Source: Catellatospora paridis (GTDB lineage: Bacteria; Actinomycetota; Actinomycetes; Mycobacteriales; Micromonosporaceae). Taken from it: 64,000 bases of DNA. The stretch covers positions 549,264 through 613,263 of the forward strand of contig NZ_ML769314.1 in NCBI RefSeq assembly GCF_009720365.1, read 5' to 3'. Shown in pieces: positions 8,556 to 21,600 of this stretch (positions are counted from its first letter, which is position 1; each line of letters opens with the position of its first letter). The notes beneath the pieces were generated by a model, which did no database searches, was not told the origin of the DNA, and was given only the letters and a program-made list of their open reading frames with translations. The position numbers and the translations under genes are program-made.

Positions 8556-9614
8556 ATGCGCCCGCAGAAGTTCTTGCGGCATCTGGACCAGGTGATAGTG
8601 CCGCGGCTCGCGGGCGGCTTCGTCCGCGTCGCGCGCGGGCGGCTGCGGTTGCGGCTGCTCACCGGGGCCGCCCTGCTCGGGGTCACCGGAGTGCTGCTGG
8701 CCGTGGTGTGGACCGCGCACCGCGGGACCACGGCCACCCCGGAGAGCACGCTCGGCGAGACGGTGCAGGTCGGCGTCGTGCAGGGGCAGTCGGTGCCGCT
8801 GTACGCCAAGCAGGCCCGCTCGGAACTGGCCGGCCTGCTCAAGCGCCCGTCGGCGACGCCGGTGGAGACGTACGCCCTGGTCAGCCTCAAGGCGTACCTG
8901 GCACCGGAGCGGCTCACACCGGTGCTCGGCGGCGTCTCGGTGGTCGAGGTCTACGCCCGCGTGCCACTGGGCAAGACGTCGACGGCATCGGTGCGCATCC
9001 CCGCCTTCAAGATCCCTGAGGACGTGGTGACCGGGATGAAGCACGTCGCCGCGCGCAAGGACGCCGACGCGGCGGACTTCCGGGGCCTGGCCGGCAAACT
9101 GACCACCGCGGACGCGGAGGAGGATCGCCTGCGCGACACGTACCTGGGCGGCTCGGCGGTCGCCGAGGCCGAGGCGGAGGCCTACCGCACCGGCTGCACC
9201 TGCGTGTACGCGGCTGTGGTGCGGGCCACCCCGGCGGCGCTGGACCAGATCGGGGCCCGTCCCGAGGTGCGTGCCGTCGACCCCGCGCCCGAGGTGCGGC
9301 GGCTGGACCGGGCGGTCTTCCTGCCCCCGCTGCCGGAGCAGGTCGGCCAGCTCGACCCGTCTGCCTCGGCCGTGCCCAGCGCCTCGCCGAGCGCGCAGCC
9401 CAGCGCGACGCCCGGTGGTGAGCCGAGCGCCGAGCCGAGCGACCGGCCGGGCGCCGAAGCGAGCGGGCACCCGTCGACCAGGCCGAGTTCCGGCCCGGCC
9501 TCGCCGCATGCGTCGCCGGTCGCACAGACGAGCCCGTCCGGTGACGGCGCGGCTCCGGCGTCCCCGGAGCACGCTCCCTCGGCCGGGGCGTCCGACGCCG
9601 GGCAGTCCGGCTGA
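8556..9614 (+). CDS. Anchored extracytoplasmic protein with Pro/Ser-rich tail, unknown function
   Basis: The gene is not recognised with certainty. The 352 residues begin with a basic amphipathic segment, then one transmembrane helix (LTGAALLGVTGVLLAVVWTA, residues about 30-50), so most of the protein is probably outside the membrane. The middle (about 55-260) looks folded, with a C-T-C motif near residue 215 in TGCTCVYAAVV. The last about 95 residues are a low-complexity stalk of Pro, Ser, Ala and Glu (repeated P-S-A-x), typical of cell-wall-spanning tails. ATG at 8556 is 45 nt past the pseudouridine synthase stop. Such proteins are frequent near lspA-rluD in Micromonosporaceae (inference). 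Confidence 0.7.
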   Translation: MRPQKFLRHLDQVIVPRLAGGFVRVARGRLRLRLLTGAALLGVTGVLLAVVWTAHRGTTATPESTLGETVQVGVVQGQSVPLYAKQARSELAGLLKRPSATPVETYALVSLKAYLAPERLTPVLGGVSVVEVYARVPLGKTSTASVRIPAFKIPEDVVTGMKHVAARKDADAADFRGLAGKLTTADAEEDRLRDTYLGGSAVAEAEAEAYRTGCTCVYAAVVRATPAALDQIGARPEVRAVDPAPEVRRLDRAVFLPPLPEQVGQLDPSASAVPSASPSAQPSATPGGEPSAEPSDRPGAEASGHPSTRPSSGPASPHASPVAQTSPSGDGAAPASPEHAPSAGASDAGQSG

Positions 9615-9786
9615 GCGTGCGGGCGTCCCCCGCGGGTGTCCGCACCCTGTATCGAGTGGCTTCGTTGAGCAGGAGGAGACCCGGTTCGCAAGACCTCTTC
9701 ACCTCTTCTCGGCGGTAATCGGCCGACAGGGTCTGGAGGTGTGGGTGCCAGAACACATAGGGTGGTCAAGCTGGTGTCGAGGTGCG

Positions 9787-9792
9787 TAGCCT
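9787..9792 (+). promoter_or_regulatory. Candidate -10 element upstream of the MinD-like gene
   Basis: TAGCCT followed by GGCACCGAATT lies 52 nt upstream of GTG 9844. A very similar tagcctggc...ggcaccgaaat occurs upstream of sepF (747-771). The shared string suggests a -10 type element. No good -35 is visible. Confidence 0.22.
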
Positions 9793-9843
9793 GGCACCGA
9801 ATTGATCACTTATCACTCTGGCAGGGCGGGGAGGGCGCACACC

Positions 9844-10890
9844 GTGGAGCGCAACGGCCAGCGGGGCGACGGCCCCACGGCTTGGGGCCGACCCGGCGAG
9901 CTGACGCCCGCCGAGGCGACCTCACGCTGGCGGGTGCTGCTCGACCGGGCCCGCGCCGCGCCGCCCCGCGACCCGGCGCCGGTCGATCCCGCGCCCGCCG
10001 GCCCGGCCACCGCCACGCCGGCGGGTCCGGCGTACGGCGCGCCCGCCGGGCGGATCGAGTGGCGTCCCGCGGCCCGCGCCGACGACGTCGACCACGCCGT
10101 CTCGGTGCTGCGCCGGGAGCTGGGCGGCCCCAAGGTGCTGGCGTTCGCCAACCCCAAGGGCGGGGTGCACAAGACCACCGCCACCGTGCTGGCCGCGGCG
10201 ACCATCGGCAGCGTGCGCGGGCGCGGCGTGCTGGCCTGGGACGACAACGAGCTGCGCGGCACGCTCGGGCTGCGGGCGGGCAGCGCGCGGCACGCGCGCA
10301 CCATCCGGCACCTGCTCAGCGACCTGCTGGAGATCGAGAACGCGCCGCTGCCCGAGCTGAAGGACCGGCTCGACGACTACCTGCGGCACGCCTCCGACGG
10401 GTCGTACGACGTGCTGGCCGGCGAGGAGAACCCGCGCTTCGCCCAGCGGCTCGACCAGCACACCGTGCGCCGGGTGCTGGACCTGCTGTGCCGCACCCAC
10501 GACGTCGTCTGCGTGGACACCGGCAACAACGTGGAGAGCGCCAACTGGCAGACGGTGATCCGCGCCGCCGACCAGCTCGTGATCACCACGGTGCCGCGCG
10601 AGGACGCGGCCTTCACCGCGGACTGGATGATCGACCTGCTGCACGAGCTGGGCCTGGGCAAGCTGGCGGAGAACGCGGTGACGCTGCTCTCCTGCGCCAC
10701 CCCGGGCACCTCGCCGCTGCTGGAGGACCTGCGCAAGCACTTCGCCACCCGCACCCGCGCGGTGGTCGTGGTGCCCTTCGACCCGGCCCTGGAGACCGGT
10801 TCGTCGATCGAGTACGGCGCACTCCAGCAGACCACGAAACGGGCCTGGCTGAACGCCGCATCGGTGATGGTGGAACCCTTCGCCCGGTGA
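9844..10890 (+). CDS. MinD/ParA-like ATPase with atypical Walker A (EspI/T7SS-like)
   Basis: This is a deviant-Walker P-loop ATPase of the MinD/ParA superfamily, 348 residues. A Pro/Ala-rich N-terminal region (residues about 1-85) precedes the ATPase domain. The P-loop NPKGGVHKTT (residues 103-112) keeps the signature Lys of ParA/MinD proteins, but His109 replaces the usually invariant Gly of KGGxGKT. The A' region is LAWDDNELRGTLGLRA and the Walker B is DVVCVDTGNNVES. Proteins of this layout occur with type VII secretion in actinobacteria (Rv3876/EspI-like), so a secretion or positioning role is possible, and a T7SS-type locus lies 4 kb downstream. GTG at 9844 follows GGGAGG; a TTG at 9802 lacks an SD. 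Confidence 0.8.
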   Translation: MERNGQRGDGPTAWGRPGELTPAEATSRWRVLLDRARAAPPRDPAPVDPAPAGPATATPAGPAYGAPAGRIEWRPAARADDVDHAVSVLRRELGGPKVLAFANPKGGVHKTTATVLAAATIGSVRGRGVLAWDDNELRGTLGLRAGSARHARTIRHLLSDLLEIENAPLPELKDRLDDYLRHASDGSYDVLAGEENPRFAQRLDQHTVRRVLDLLCRTHDVVCVDTGNNVESANWQTVIRAADQLVITTVPREDAAFTADWMIDLLHELGLGKLAENAVTLLSCATPGTSPLLEDLRKHFATRTRAVVVVPFDPALETGSSIEYGALQQTTKRAWLNAASVMVEPFAR

Positions 10891-10938
10891 CGCCCGGCAC
10901 CCCCCGAGCGGCGGGTGGAACGCGTCGGAGCGCAGGAC

Positions 10939-10944
10939 TAGGCT
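10939..10944 (+). promoter_or_regulatory. Candidate -10 element for dnaE
   Basis: TAGGCT, a frequent actinomycete -10 hexamer (TAGNNT), lies 37 nt upstream of the dnaE GTG and just past the MinD-like stop. A -35 is not evident. Confidence 0.25.
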
Positions 10945-10980
10945 GAGCTTTACCGTCGACAAGCTGGGGGTGGGTACGCC

Positions 10981-14517
<3,537 letters not shown>

Positions 14518-14537
14518 CGCGGCCGCCGGTCGGGCCT

Positions 14538-14600
14538 TGATCGCTGTCTGCGGTCAGAAAGTGAGGCCAGACCCCGCTTTCTGACCCGAAACAGCGATCA
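14538..14600. terminator. Bidirectional inverted repeat between dnaE and the T7SS gene
   Basis: Two nested perfect arm pairs, tgatcgctgt/acagcgatca (outer) and ggtcagaaag/ctttctgacc (inner), are separated by unpaired 4-nt bulges and a 15-nt loop. They sit between convergent genes 20 nt after the dnaE stop. This probably terminates both transcripts. It is one of four GATC-containing gene-end repeats in the window. Confidence 0.6.
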
Positions 14601-14643
14601 TCGCGGTGCGGCGGCGGTGCGGCGGCCGGGACGGCGAAGACGG

Positions 14644-15027
14644 TCAGACCGGGATGTCTGGTTTGTGGTTGGCGGCCTGGTCGGTGCGTTTTGAGGCGGC
14701 GATGTCGGTGTCGGAGGTGACGGTGGCGGCCTGGGTGATGTTGCCGCCCATCGACTCCAGGGCCGTGCCGACCTGCCGCCACAGCGCGAGGATGTTCGGC
14801 GCGATCTCCGAGTAGCCCTTGTCCAGGGCGTTGCCGACGTCGTCGGTGCCCCACGGCTTGGCCGACCCGGCCGACTCGATGCTGGCGCCGGTGCCGTTGC
14901 GCAGCGCCGTCACGTCCTTGCCCGCGGCGGTCATCCGGCCGCCGGCGTCGCGGGCCAGATCGAGGTCGAGATGGGTGCCGTCGCCGCCGGGCCAGCTCAT
15001 CGGGCGGATCGGGATGCCCTCGCTCAT
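14644..15027 (-). CDS. T7SS EspC/WXG100-like secretion-associated protein
   Basis: This is a small helical protein of 127 residues with the look of EspC/WXG100-type type VII secretion partners. It is mostly Ala/Asp/Thr/Gly-rich helix with regular L/A spacing (DLDLARDAGGRMTAAGKDVTALRNGTG), a W-G turn region (KPWGTDDVGNALDKGY) and a second helix IAPNILALWRQVGTALESMGGNITQAATV. It lacks an obvious signal peptide. It is translated after the YbaB-like gene with an ATGA overlap and is divergent from the large T7SS-type toxin. That arrangement is common for toxin partner genes. A chaperone or co-secretion role is inferred. Confidence 0.7.
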   Translation of the reverse strand: MSEGIPIRPMSWPGGDGTHLDLDLARDAGGRMTAAGKDVTALRNGTGASIESAGSAKPWGTDDVGNALDKGYSEIAPNILALWRQVGTALESMGGNITQAATVTSDTDIAASKRTDQAANHKPDIPV

Positions 15028-15467
15028 CGCGCGGCTCCCGGCTCGTCGCCCGGCTCCGGACGGTAGTCCATGATGTCGTCGTGCCGCTTGAGCAGGTCGT
15101 TCATGTCATTGGTACGCAGGAACGTCACCGCACCGGAGTCCTGCGGCATCACCTCGGCCATCAGGCTCGACACACCCGCGCCCGCCGCGTCGGCCGCCCG
15201 CGCGACCGTCTTGGTGATCTCCTCGGCCAGCCCGGCGGCACTGTATGAGCGCAGCGCGGCAGGCTCCAGTTCCAGCTTGACCAGCCGGCCGCGGGCGTCG
15301 ACGGCGACCTTGATCAGGCCGTCGCGCGACTTCTCCGTCGCCCGGTATGCCTTCAGCTTGGTCTGCAGGTCGCCCATCCCGTTGCGCAGCCGCGTGTACT
15401 GGTCGTGCACCTGTGCGAAGCGTTCGCGCAGCGCCCAGTTGGCGTCGCGATCGGAGCGTTGTGCCAC
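15024..15467 (-). CDS. YbaB/EbfC family nucleoid-associated-like protein of a T7SS locus
   Basis: This 147-residue protein resembles the YbaB/EbfC fold. A long N-terminal helix (RFAQVHDQYTRLRNGMGDLQTKLKAYRATEKS) is followed by the beta hairpin GLIKVAVDARGRLVKLELEP and a C-terminal helix. The related family binds DNA as dimers. In actinobacteria many divergent copies sit directly beside WXG100/EspC genes and toxins and may act as secretion accessories instead. GTG at 15467 with an upstream GGAGGAG is chosen. Much longer in-frame extensions overlap the divergent toxin gene and are rejected. Its stop overlaps the EspC-like start (ATGA). Confidence 0.78.
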   Translation of the reverse strand: MAQRSDRDANWALRERFAQVHDQYTRLRNGMGDLQTKLKAYRATEKSRDGLIKVAVDARGRLVKLELEPAALRSYSAAGLAEEITKTVARAADAAGAGVSSLMAEVMPQDSGAVTFLRTNDMNDLLKRHDDIMDYRPEPGDEPGAAR

Positions 15468-15656
15468 GGCGGCTCCTCCCCTGGTACGGCCGATGACTGC
15501 CGACTCTAGCCGGGATCGGCACCCCTCGCCGCAACCGGGTTGGCGCGCTCTTGTCCGGATCGAGTAACTTACCCAGAGCGCCTGCGCGCCACCGGATGTC
15601 CCGTGCCCGGCACGGACCGGACCGCGCGGGAGAGCCGAACTCTGGGGAGGGTGCGG
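15468..15656. promoter_or_regulatory. Divergent promoter region of the toxin locus
   Basis: This is 189 bp between the leftward YbaB/EspC-like pair and the rightward toxin gene. It must hold both promoters. GGGGAGG at 15643-15650 is the toxin ribosome site. No clear operator was recognised. Confidence 0.4.
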
Positions 15657-18600
15657 ATGTCGTGGTTGCCGTCGCCGATACCGCATCCGTTGTCCTACTT
15701 CGACGCACCGGGGTGGATGAAGGAATGCCTCGACTGGGTCATCGGCATGGACTGGCCCGAGGGCGACGAGCAGGCCACCTGGGACCTCGCCGACGACTGG
15801 TACGCGGTTGCCGGTGACCTCGCCGACCCGCTGACCGAGTCCGAGCGGGCCGCCCTGGACGCGGTCGCCGCGTTCGGCGGCGCCGAGGGCAAGGTCGCCG
15901 CCGCCATCAAGGACGCCTGGGGGCAGATCGGCAGCGGCGACGAGAAGTCGGCGCTGCAGGCCGCCGCCTACGTCGCGGGGGCGCTCGGCGAGATGCTCGA
16001 AGGCGGCGGCTGCGACATCCAGGGCGCGAAGCTGGAGTACTACATCGAGCTCGGCCTGCTGCTGATCGAGCTGATCGCGCTCGCCGTCGCCGCGTTCTTC
16101 ACCTTCGGCGCGTCCACGGCCGCGGCCGGTCCGGCCTGTATGGCGACCCGCTTCGCCATCAAGGAGATCCTCAAGCGGCTGCTCAGGTCCCTGGTCGAGC
16201 GCGGCATCAAGCGCGCTCTCAAGGACAAGCTCAAGGACCTCGGCAAGGACTTCGGCAAGAAGCTCGGCAAGTGGGCGATCAAGGCCGGCAAAGAGGGCCT
16301 GGACGAGATGAAGGAGGAGCTGCTCACCCAGGGCGCCATCCAGACGTACCAGACCGCGACCGGCCGCCGCGACGGGCTCGACCTCGGCGATCTCGCGATG
16401 GCCGGCTGGGCGGGCTTCGCGGGCGGCGCGGCCAGCACGCTGGCGGGCGGCCACAACGGCGGCTTCGTCAGCAAGGTCTCCCACGGCGTACGCGGCGAGG
16501 TGCTCGGCGATGTCGGTGGCTCCCTGGCCACGGGACAGCTGCCCGACGTCGGCAACCTGGGCATGGCGGCCACCTCGGGTGCGCGCTCCAGCGTGACCAG
16601 TCACCTGACCGGCGAGCTCAACAACATGACGGCCAACGTCGTCAGCAACCTCGCCGGGACCGCGTTCGACGGCGACCCGAGTACGAACATCACCGCCGCC
16701 GCGGCGGGCACCGCTGCCGCGGCAGGCGGCGGTTCGGGTGACGGTTCGGGCGGCTCGCACGGCGGGACCACGGGCTCCGGCGGCTCGGGCGGCGGCTCCG
16801 GTGGCGGATCAGGCGGCGGCAACGGCGGTTCTGGCGGGTACACGGGCGGCACCGGCGGGCTCGCCGGTATCGCGCCTCCCGAGGTGGGGCCGGCTCCGGC
16901 GGCACCCGCCGCCCCGGCTCCCGTCGCGAACATCCCCGCGCAGGCCAACAACACCGTGATCGCACCGGCGGTCGCGGCAGCGCCGCAGAGCATGGCCGCA
17001 CCGGCCGCCGCCGCGCCCGCGGCGATGGCCCCGGCGTCGGGCCTGGCCGGGACGTCGGTTCCGTCCGTCGCGCCGTCGGCGGGCGCGTCCACCTCGGTCT
17101 CATCCGGGTCCGGCGGCCTGTCCGGCTCGGCCTCCGGCAGCGGTTCGACCTCGGCCGGCGCAAGCCCGGCGAGCACGGGCTCCGCCACCAGCGGCACCGG
17201 CTCGGGCGGCCCGTCCGGGTCCACGTCCACCTCGGGTTCGGGCACGGCCTCCGGCTCGACGTCCACCTCGGGCTCGGGCACCGCCTCCGGGTCCGGCACG
17301 TCCAGCTCGACCAGTGCCAACCCGGCCACCGGCGCGCGGCCCACCGCGGGCACCAGCGCAACCGGTCCCACGTCGCAGGCCGGGCTGGCCGCGCAGACCG
17401 GCACGCCGACCCAGGCCGGACCGTCCGTCCAGGCCAGCGCCTCGACGACCACCCCGTCTGCGCAGACTAACGCCTCGGTGACGACGCCGTCCTCCCAGGC
17501 GAACGCCTCCACGACCGCGCCGTCCTCCCAGCCGAACGCCTCCACGACCGCCCCGTCTGGACAGACGAACACCTCGACTACCGGGCCGTCCGTGCAGGCG
17601 AGCACCAACGCGCAGACCGGCCCGGCGAACCAGGGCGGCACCACCGCCACCGCCCCGCAGGGCACGACGACGCCGTCGACCAGCACGCAGAACCCGGCGA
17701 CGACGTCGCAGAACCCGGCGTCGCAGAACCCGGCCAACGCGCAGAACCCGGCCGCCCAGCAGGGTCCGGCCACGTCGCCGCAGAGCCCGTCCACCAACCC
17801 GCAGACGGCGACTCCGACCCAGCAGACGCCGGGCGACCCGGCCCGCCCGCAGCCGGTCCCGGCCCAGCAGACCGACCCGGCGACGCCCGTGGTCGCCGTC
17901 GTGCCCGGCGCGGACACACGCGGCCCCGGCCCGGACGCCGACACCCGACCCCCGGCCGCCGACGGTCGCCGCGACGGCGAACGCAGCCGGACTGAGGCGC
18001 GGCGCTGGAGCGACGCGTACCACGGCGGGCTGCGCGCGCAGCGGCGCGAGATCCTGGCCTCGATGGGCAGGCCCGGCGCGCTCGCCGCGGCCGCCTGGGA
18101 TGCGTTGAACCGCCACGACGGCGCGGACTTCACCCGCGGCGGCGTCACCACCGACGACGTGTCGGCGCTGACCGGCACCGACCAGCCGCCGTCGGTCGAC
18201 GCCACCCGCCGCTACGACCAGCGCGGCGGCTACCGGCCGGTGCTCACCCAGCACCAGCTCGACCTCGAGAACGCGGTGCCGCGTGACGAGAACGGCCGCC
18301 CGCTGCAGTTCCCGCCGCTGCGCTCCGGCTGGCTGCGCTTCGCCAACGACGGCGGCCCGCAGGCCGACCCGACCCGCGCGGTGAACTGCGTCGACGTGCT
18401 GCTGTCGGTGGCCGACACCTGGCTGCACGGACGTCCGCGCTGCGCCGCCGCGCGTACCCTCGACGGTTTTGCCTCCGGCAACCCGGACCAGCCCGCCGGC
18501 CCGGAGCCGCGCGGCCCGCACCGCATCGAGGACTTCTTCGGCGGCCGGCTGCAGCAGCTGTGCCCGGACACCCGCGGCCTCGACCGCCAGGCGGCCCGGC

Positions 18601-21600
18601 AGACCGTGGACGCGTCCTACGCCCGCCTGGCCGACCAGCTGCGCCAGGCCGGTCCGGGCGCGATGGCCGTGGTCATCCACCACTCGTCCGACGGCACCGC
18701 GCACACCTGGCCGGTCTTCAACGACGGCGGCGTCATCATGTACGCCGACCCGCAGCAGCCGCCCGGCACGCCGACCACGAACCCGCCCTACACCGACGGC
18801 ATCGTCCAGATGGACGCCATGGTGATCGGGCCCGATGGCGAGCAGTCCCTGATGGACGGCGCACCGACCGGGGCGTGGTCGCAGTATCAGGGCCAGCCGG
18901 ACCCGGCAGCCGCCCCGGCCGGGGTGCACGCCACCCAGCTCGACGCGGACATGCAGCGCCCGCTCACCGACGAGGAGATGGCCGACCTCGGCGTCGGCGA
19001 GGCGACCCTGGCCGACCTGGGCTTCCCGGACCCGTCGGTGCTCAGCGACGCCGAGCGGGTCCGGCTGGAGGCGCTGCTGCCGCAGACGGCGGTGGTATCC
19101 ACCCAGGACGTCCGCTTCACGCAGCGCTCGGTCAGCCCGACCAGCGGTGACCTGACCATGGACCAGTTCACGGCGCGGATGGCGCAGACCGGGTGGCAGG
19201 GCGGCCCGGCGCACGTCGTCGCCTGGGGTGACGGCTCGCTGTCCAGCATGGACAACCGCCGGATGCGGGCGGCGAACCTGGCCGGACTCGATACCGTGCC
19301 GGTCTGCGTGCACCGCCCGGACGAGCCGCTGACCAGCCTGCCCGATGGGGAGGATCCGGACCGCACGAAATACCGGCGGCCGCTGCAGACCGAGATCCGG
19401 ATGGTCGACGGCCGGCTGGTCGTCGGTGGCGACCGGGGCGAGGTCGTGCACGCCAGGGGCACGGTGCCGACCACGTTCGGCGAGGCCGCCCTGTTCCGTG
19501 CGGCGGAGCAGCGCAGCCTGCTGCCCGGTCGGCTGTACGGCGCGGACACGGTCCCGGTGACCATCGGCAAGCCGCCGGAGCCGGACGTGGTCGTCGACGA
19601 CCTGGAGCTGGACGAGCGCGAGATGCTCACCGGCCTGCACGACGCTGCGGCGGCGAACGCCGACGGGATCCGCGACGACATCGCCCAGCTCGTCTCGGCC
19701 TACAACCTCAGCCCGGGCACCGACGGCATCCTGCAGATGCCCGGCATCGACCACCGGGTCAAAGAGCTCGCCTCGCTGGTCCGCAAGTACCTGGTCGAGG
19801 GCCGGTTCTTCGGTGTCGAAGGATTCCCTGAGCGGGCCAACGACGCGGTGCGGTTCATGGTTCGCCTACCGGATGGTGAGGGCTACCGGCCGGCCTTCGA
19901 CGCGGTGCGCAGCGGTCTGGAGGCGCAGGGTTACCAGCTCACCGACATCAAGAACTTCTTCGCGTCCGGCAACCGCTTCCTGGGCCTCAACGTCACCTTC
20001 ACCAGCCCGACCGGGCAGCTCTTCGAGGTGCAGTTCCCGACCGAGAACTCCGAACGTGCCTGGATTCTCACCCACGACGCGTACGAGGTGCTGCGCCGGG
20101 AAGGCAGCCTGGACGACAACGGGGACCGGCAGAACGCCGAGTTGCCGGCGCGGCGGGTCCATGCGTTGCTGTCCATGCTCGCGGTCAACGCGGAGCTGAG
20201 CGTCAACGACGTGCCTCCGGGCATCGACACGATCGTGGGACCGCCCCCGGAGTCGGCCCCGGCCGGCGCCAAGGCCACCAACCTGGCGGTCTGGATCACG
20301 AAGAACGCACAGATCTGGCAGCAGTACCGGGCATGGTTGGATGATCAGCAGGAGTCCTTCGCGGACTTTGCCGACATCCTCGCCGAGTTCGGCATCGACC
20401 CGGCCGACGTGCCGGTCACACCGGAAGTCGCGGAGAAACTGGAGCGGATCGATGGTGAGCTACTACGCGCTCTACGCGGTGAACAAGTCGAAGCCTCCGG
20501 CGACGGGGATCGTCGTGACTCACGGCGGGGTGGACGCGATGCTGTGGGACCACCGGCAGAAGGCGTGGGTGTACGACCCGACGACGGTGGCATACGTGAT
20601 GGATCACCACGAGTACGTGGACCGCACGGAGGAGATCACCAGGGAGCAGGCCGAGGAACTGACCCTGCAGATCACGAAGGGGACCGAACCGCTCCCCGAC
20701 GAGGAGACGATCCTCTGGATCTTCCAGTGGAAGGGAGCCCCGCCCCAGGACGAGGACTGACGGATCAGGCCGATCCCGAGTCCCCGGCCGACCCGGCCGG
20801 GCCGGGGCAGCCTCCGTCGCCGCCGGAGCCTGGCGGCAGGTTCTTCGAGCCGCGCCCGGAAGCCGAGCTGTCGGCGTACGAGACCGCGATGCTCGACGAC
20901 GTCTACGAGCGCGCGCTGGCGGCCTCCGAGACCGCGCTGACCGACCTGCGCCGGGTGACCGCCTCGGTCGAGCAGGGGCTGGGGCTGCCCGAGGGTTCGC
21001 TGCCATTGCGCGACCCCGAGCACCGCGCCAAGAGCCGTGAGTCGCTGCAGCGCAAGTACCTGGCCGAGGGCCGGATCGGTGGGCCGGAGCAGTTCGCCGC
21101 GACGGTGAACGACTCCGTGCGCTTCTCGGTCCAGCTGCCCGACGGCGCTGCGTACCGGCCCGCGCTGGATGCGGTGATCGCGCAGCTGGAAGCGGCGGGC
21201 TACGAGATGGAGGGCACGCCGAAGAACTTCTGGCGGGCCGGCAACCGCTTCTACGGCACCAACACGACGTTCCGCGCCCCCGACGGCACCCTGGTCGAGG
21301 TGCAGTTCCCGACCCAGCTGTCGTACGAGCTCTGGCACGCCACGCACGTCGAGTACGAGGTGATGCGTGACGTCGACGCCGAGCCCGAGCAGCGCATCCG
21401 GGCGCTGCTCCGCATGCTGGAGGTCAACCGCGCGGCAGGCATGCTCGACGCGATCCCGCCCGGCATGGTCGGCGACGACGCCAAGGACGCGAGCCTCGCG
21501 AAGTGGATCAGCGACAACCCGGAGGTCTGGCGCGCGTTCACCCAGCAGCTGGAGGCGCAGGGCCTGACGCCCGGCGACGTGATCGCCGAATACGATCTGA

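Noticed and set aside
15540-15656. Upstream extension of the giant toxin frame
   Set aside because: It runs into the divergent promoter, and ATG 15657 with GGGGAGG gives the expected CpnT-type start.
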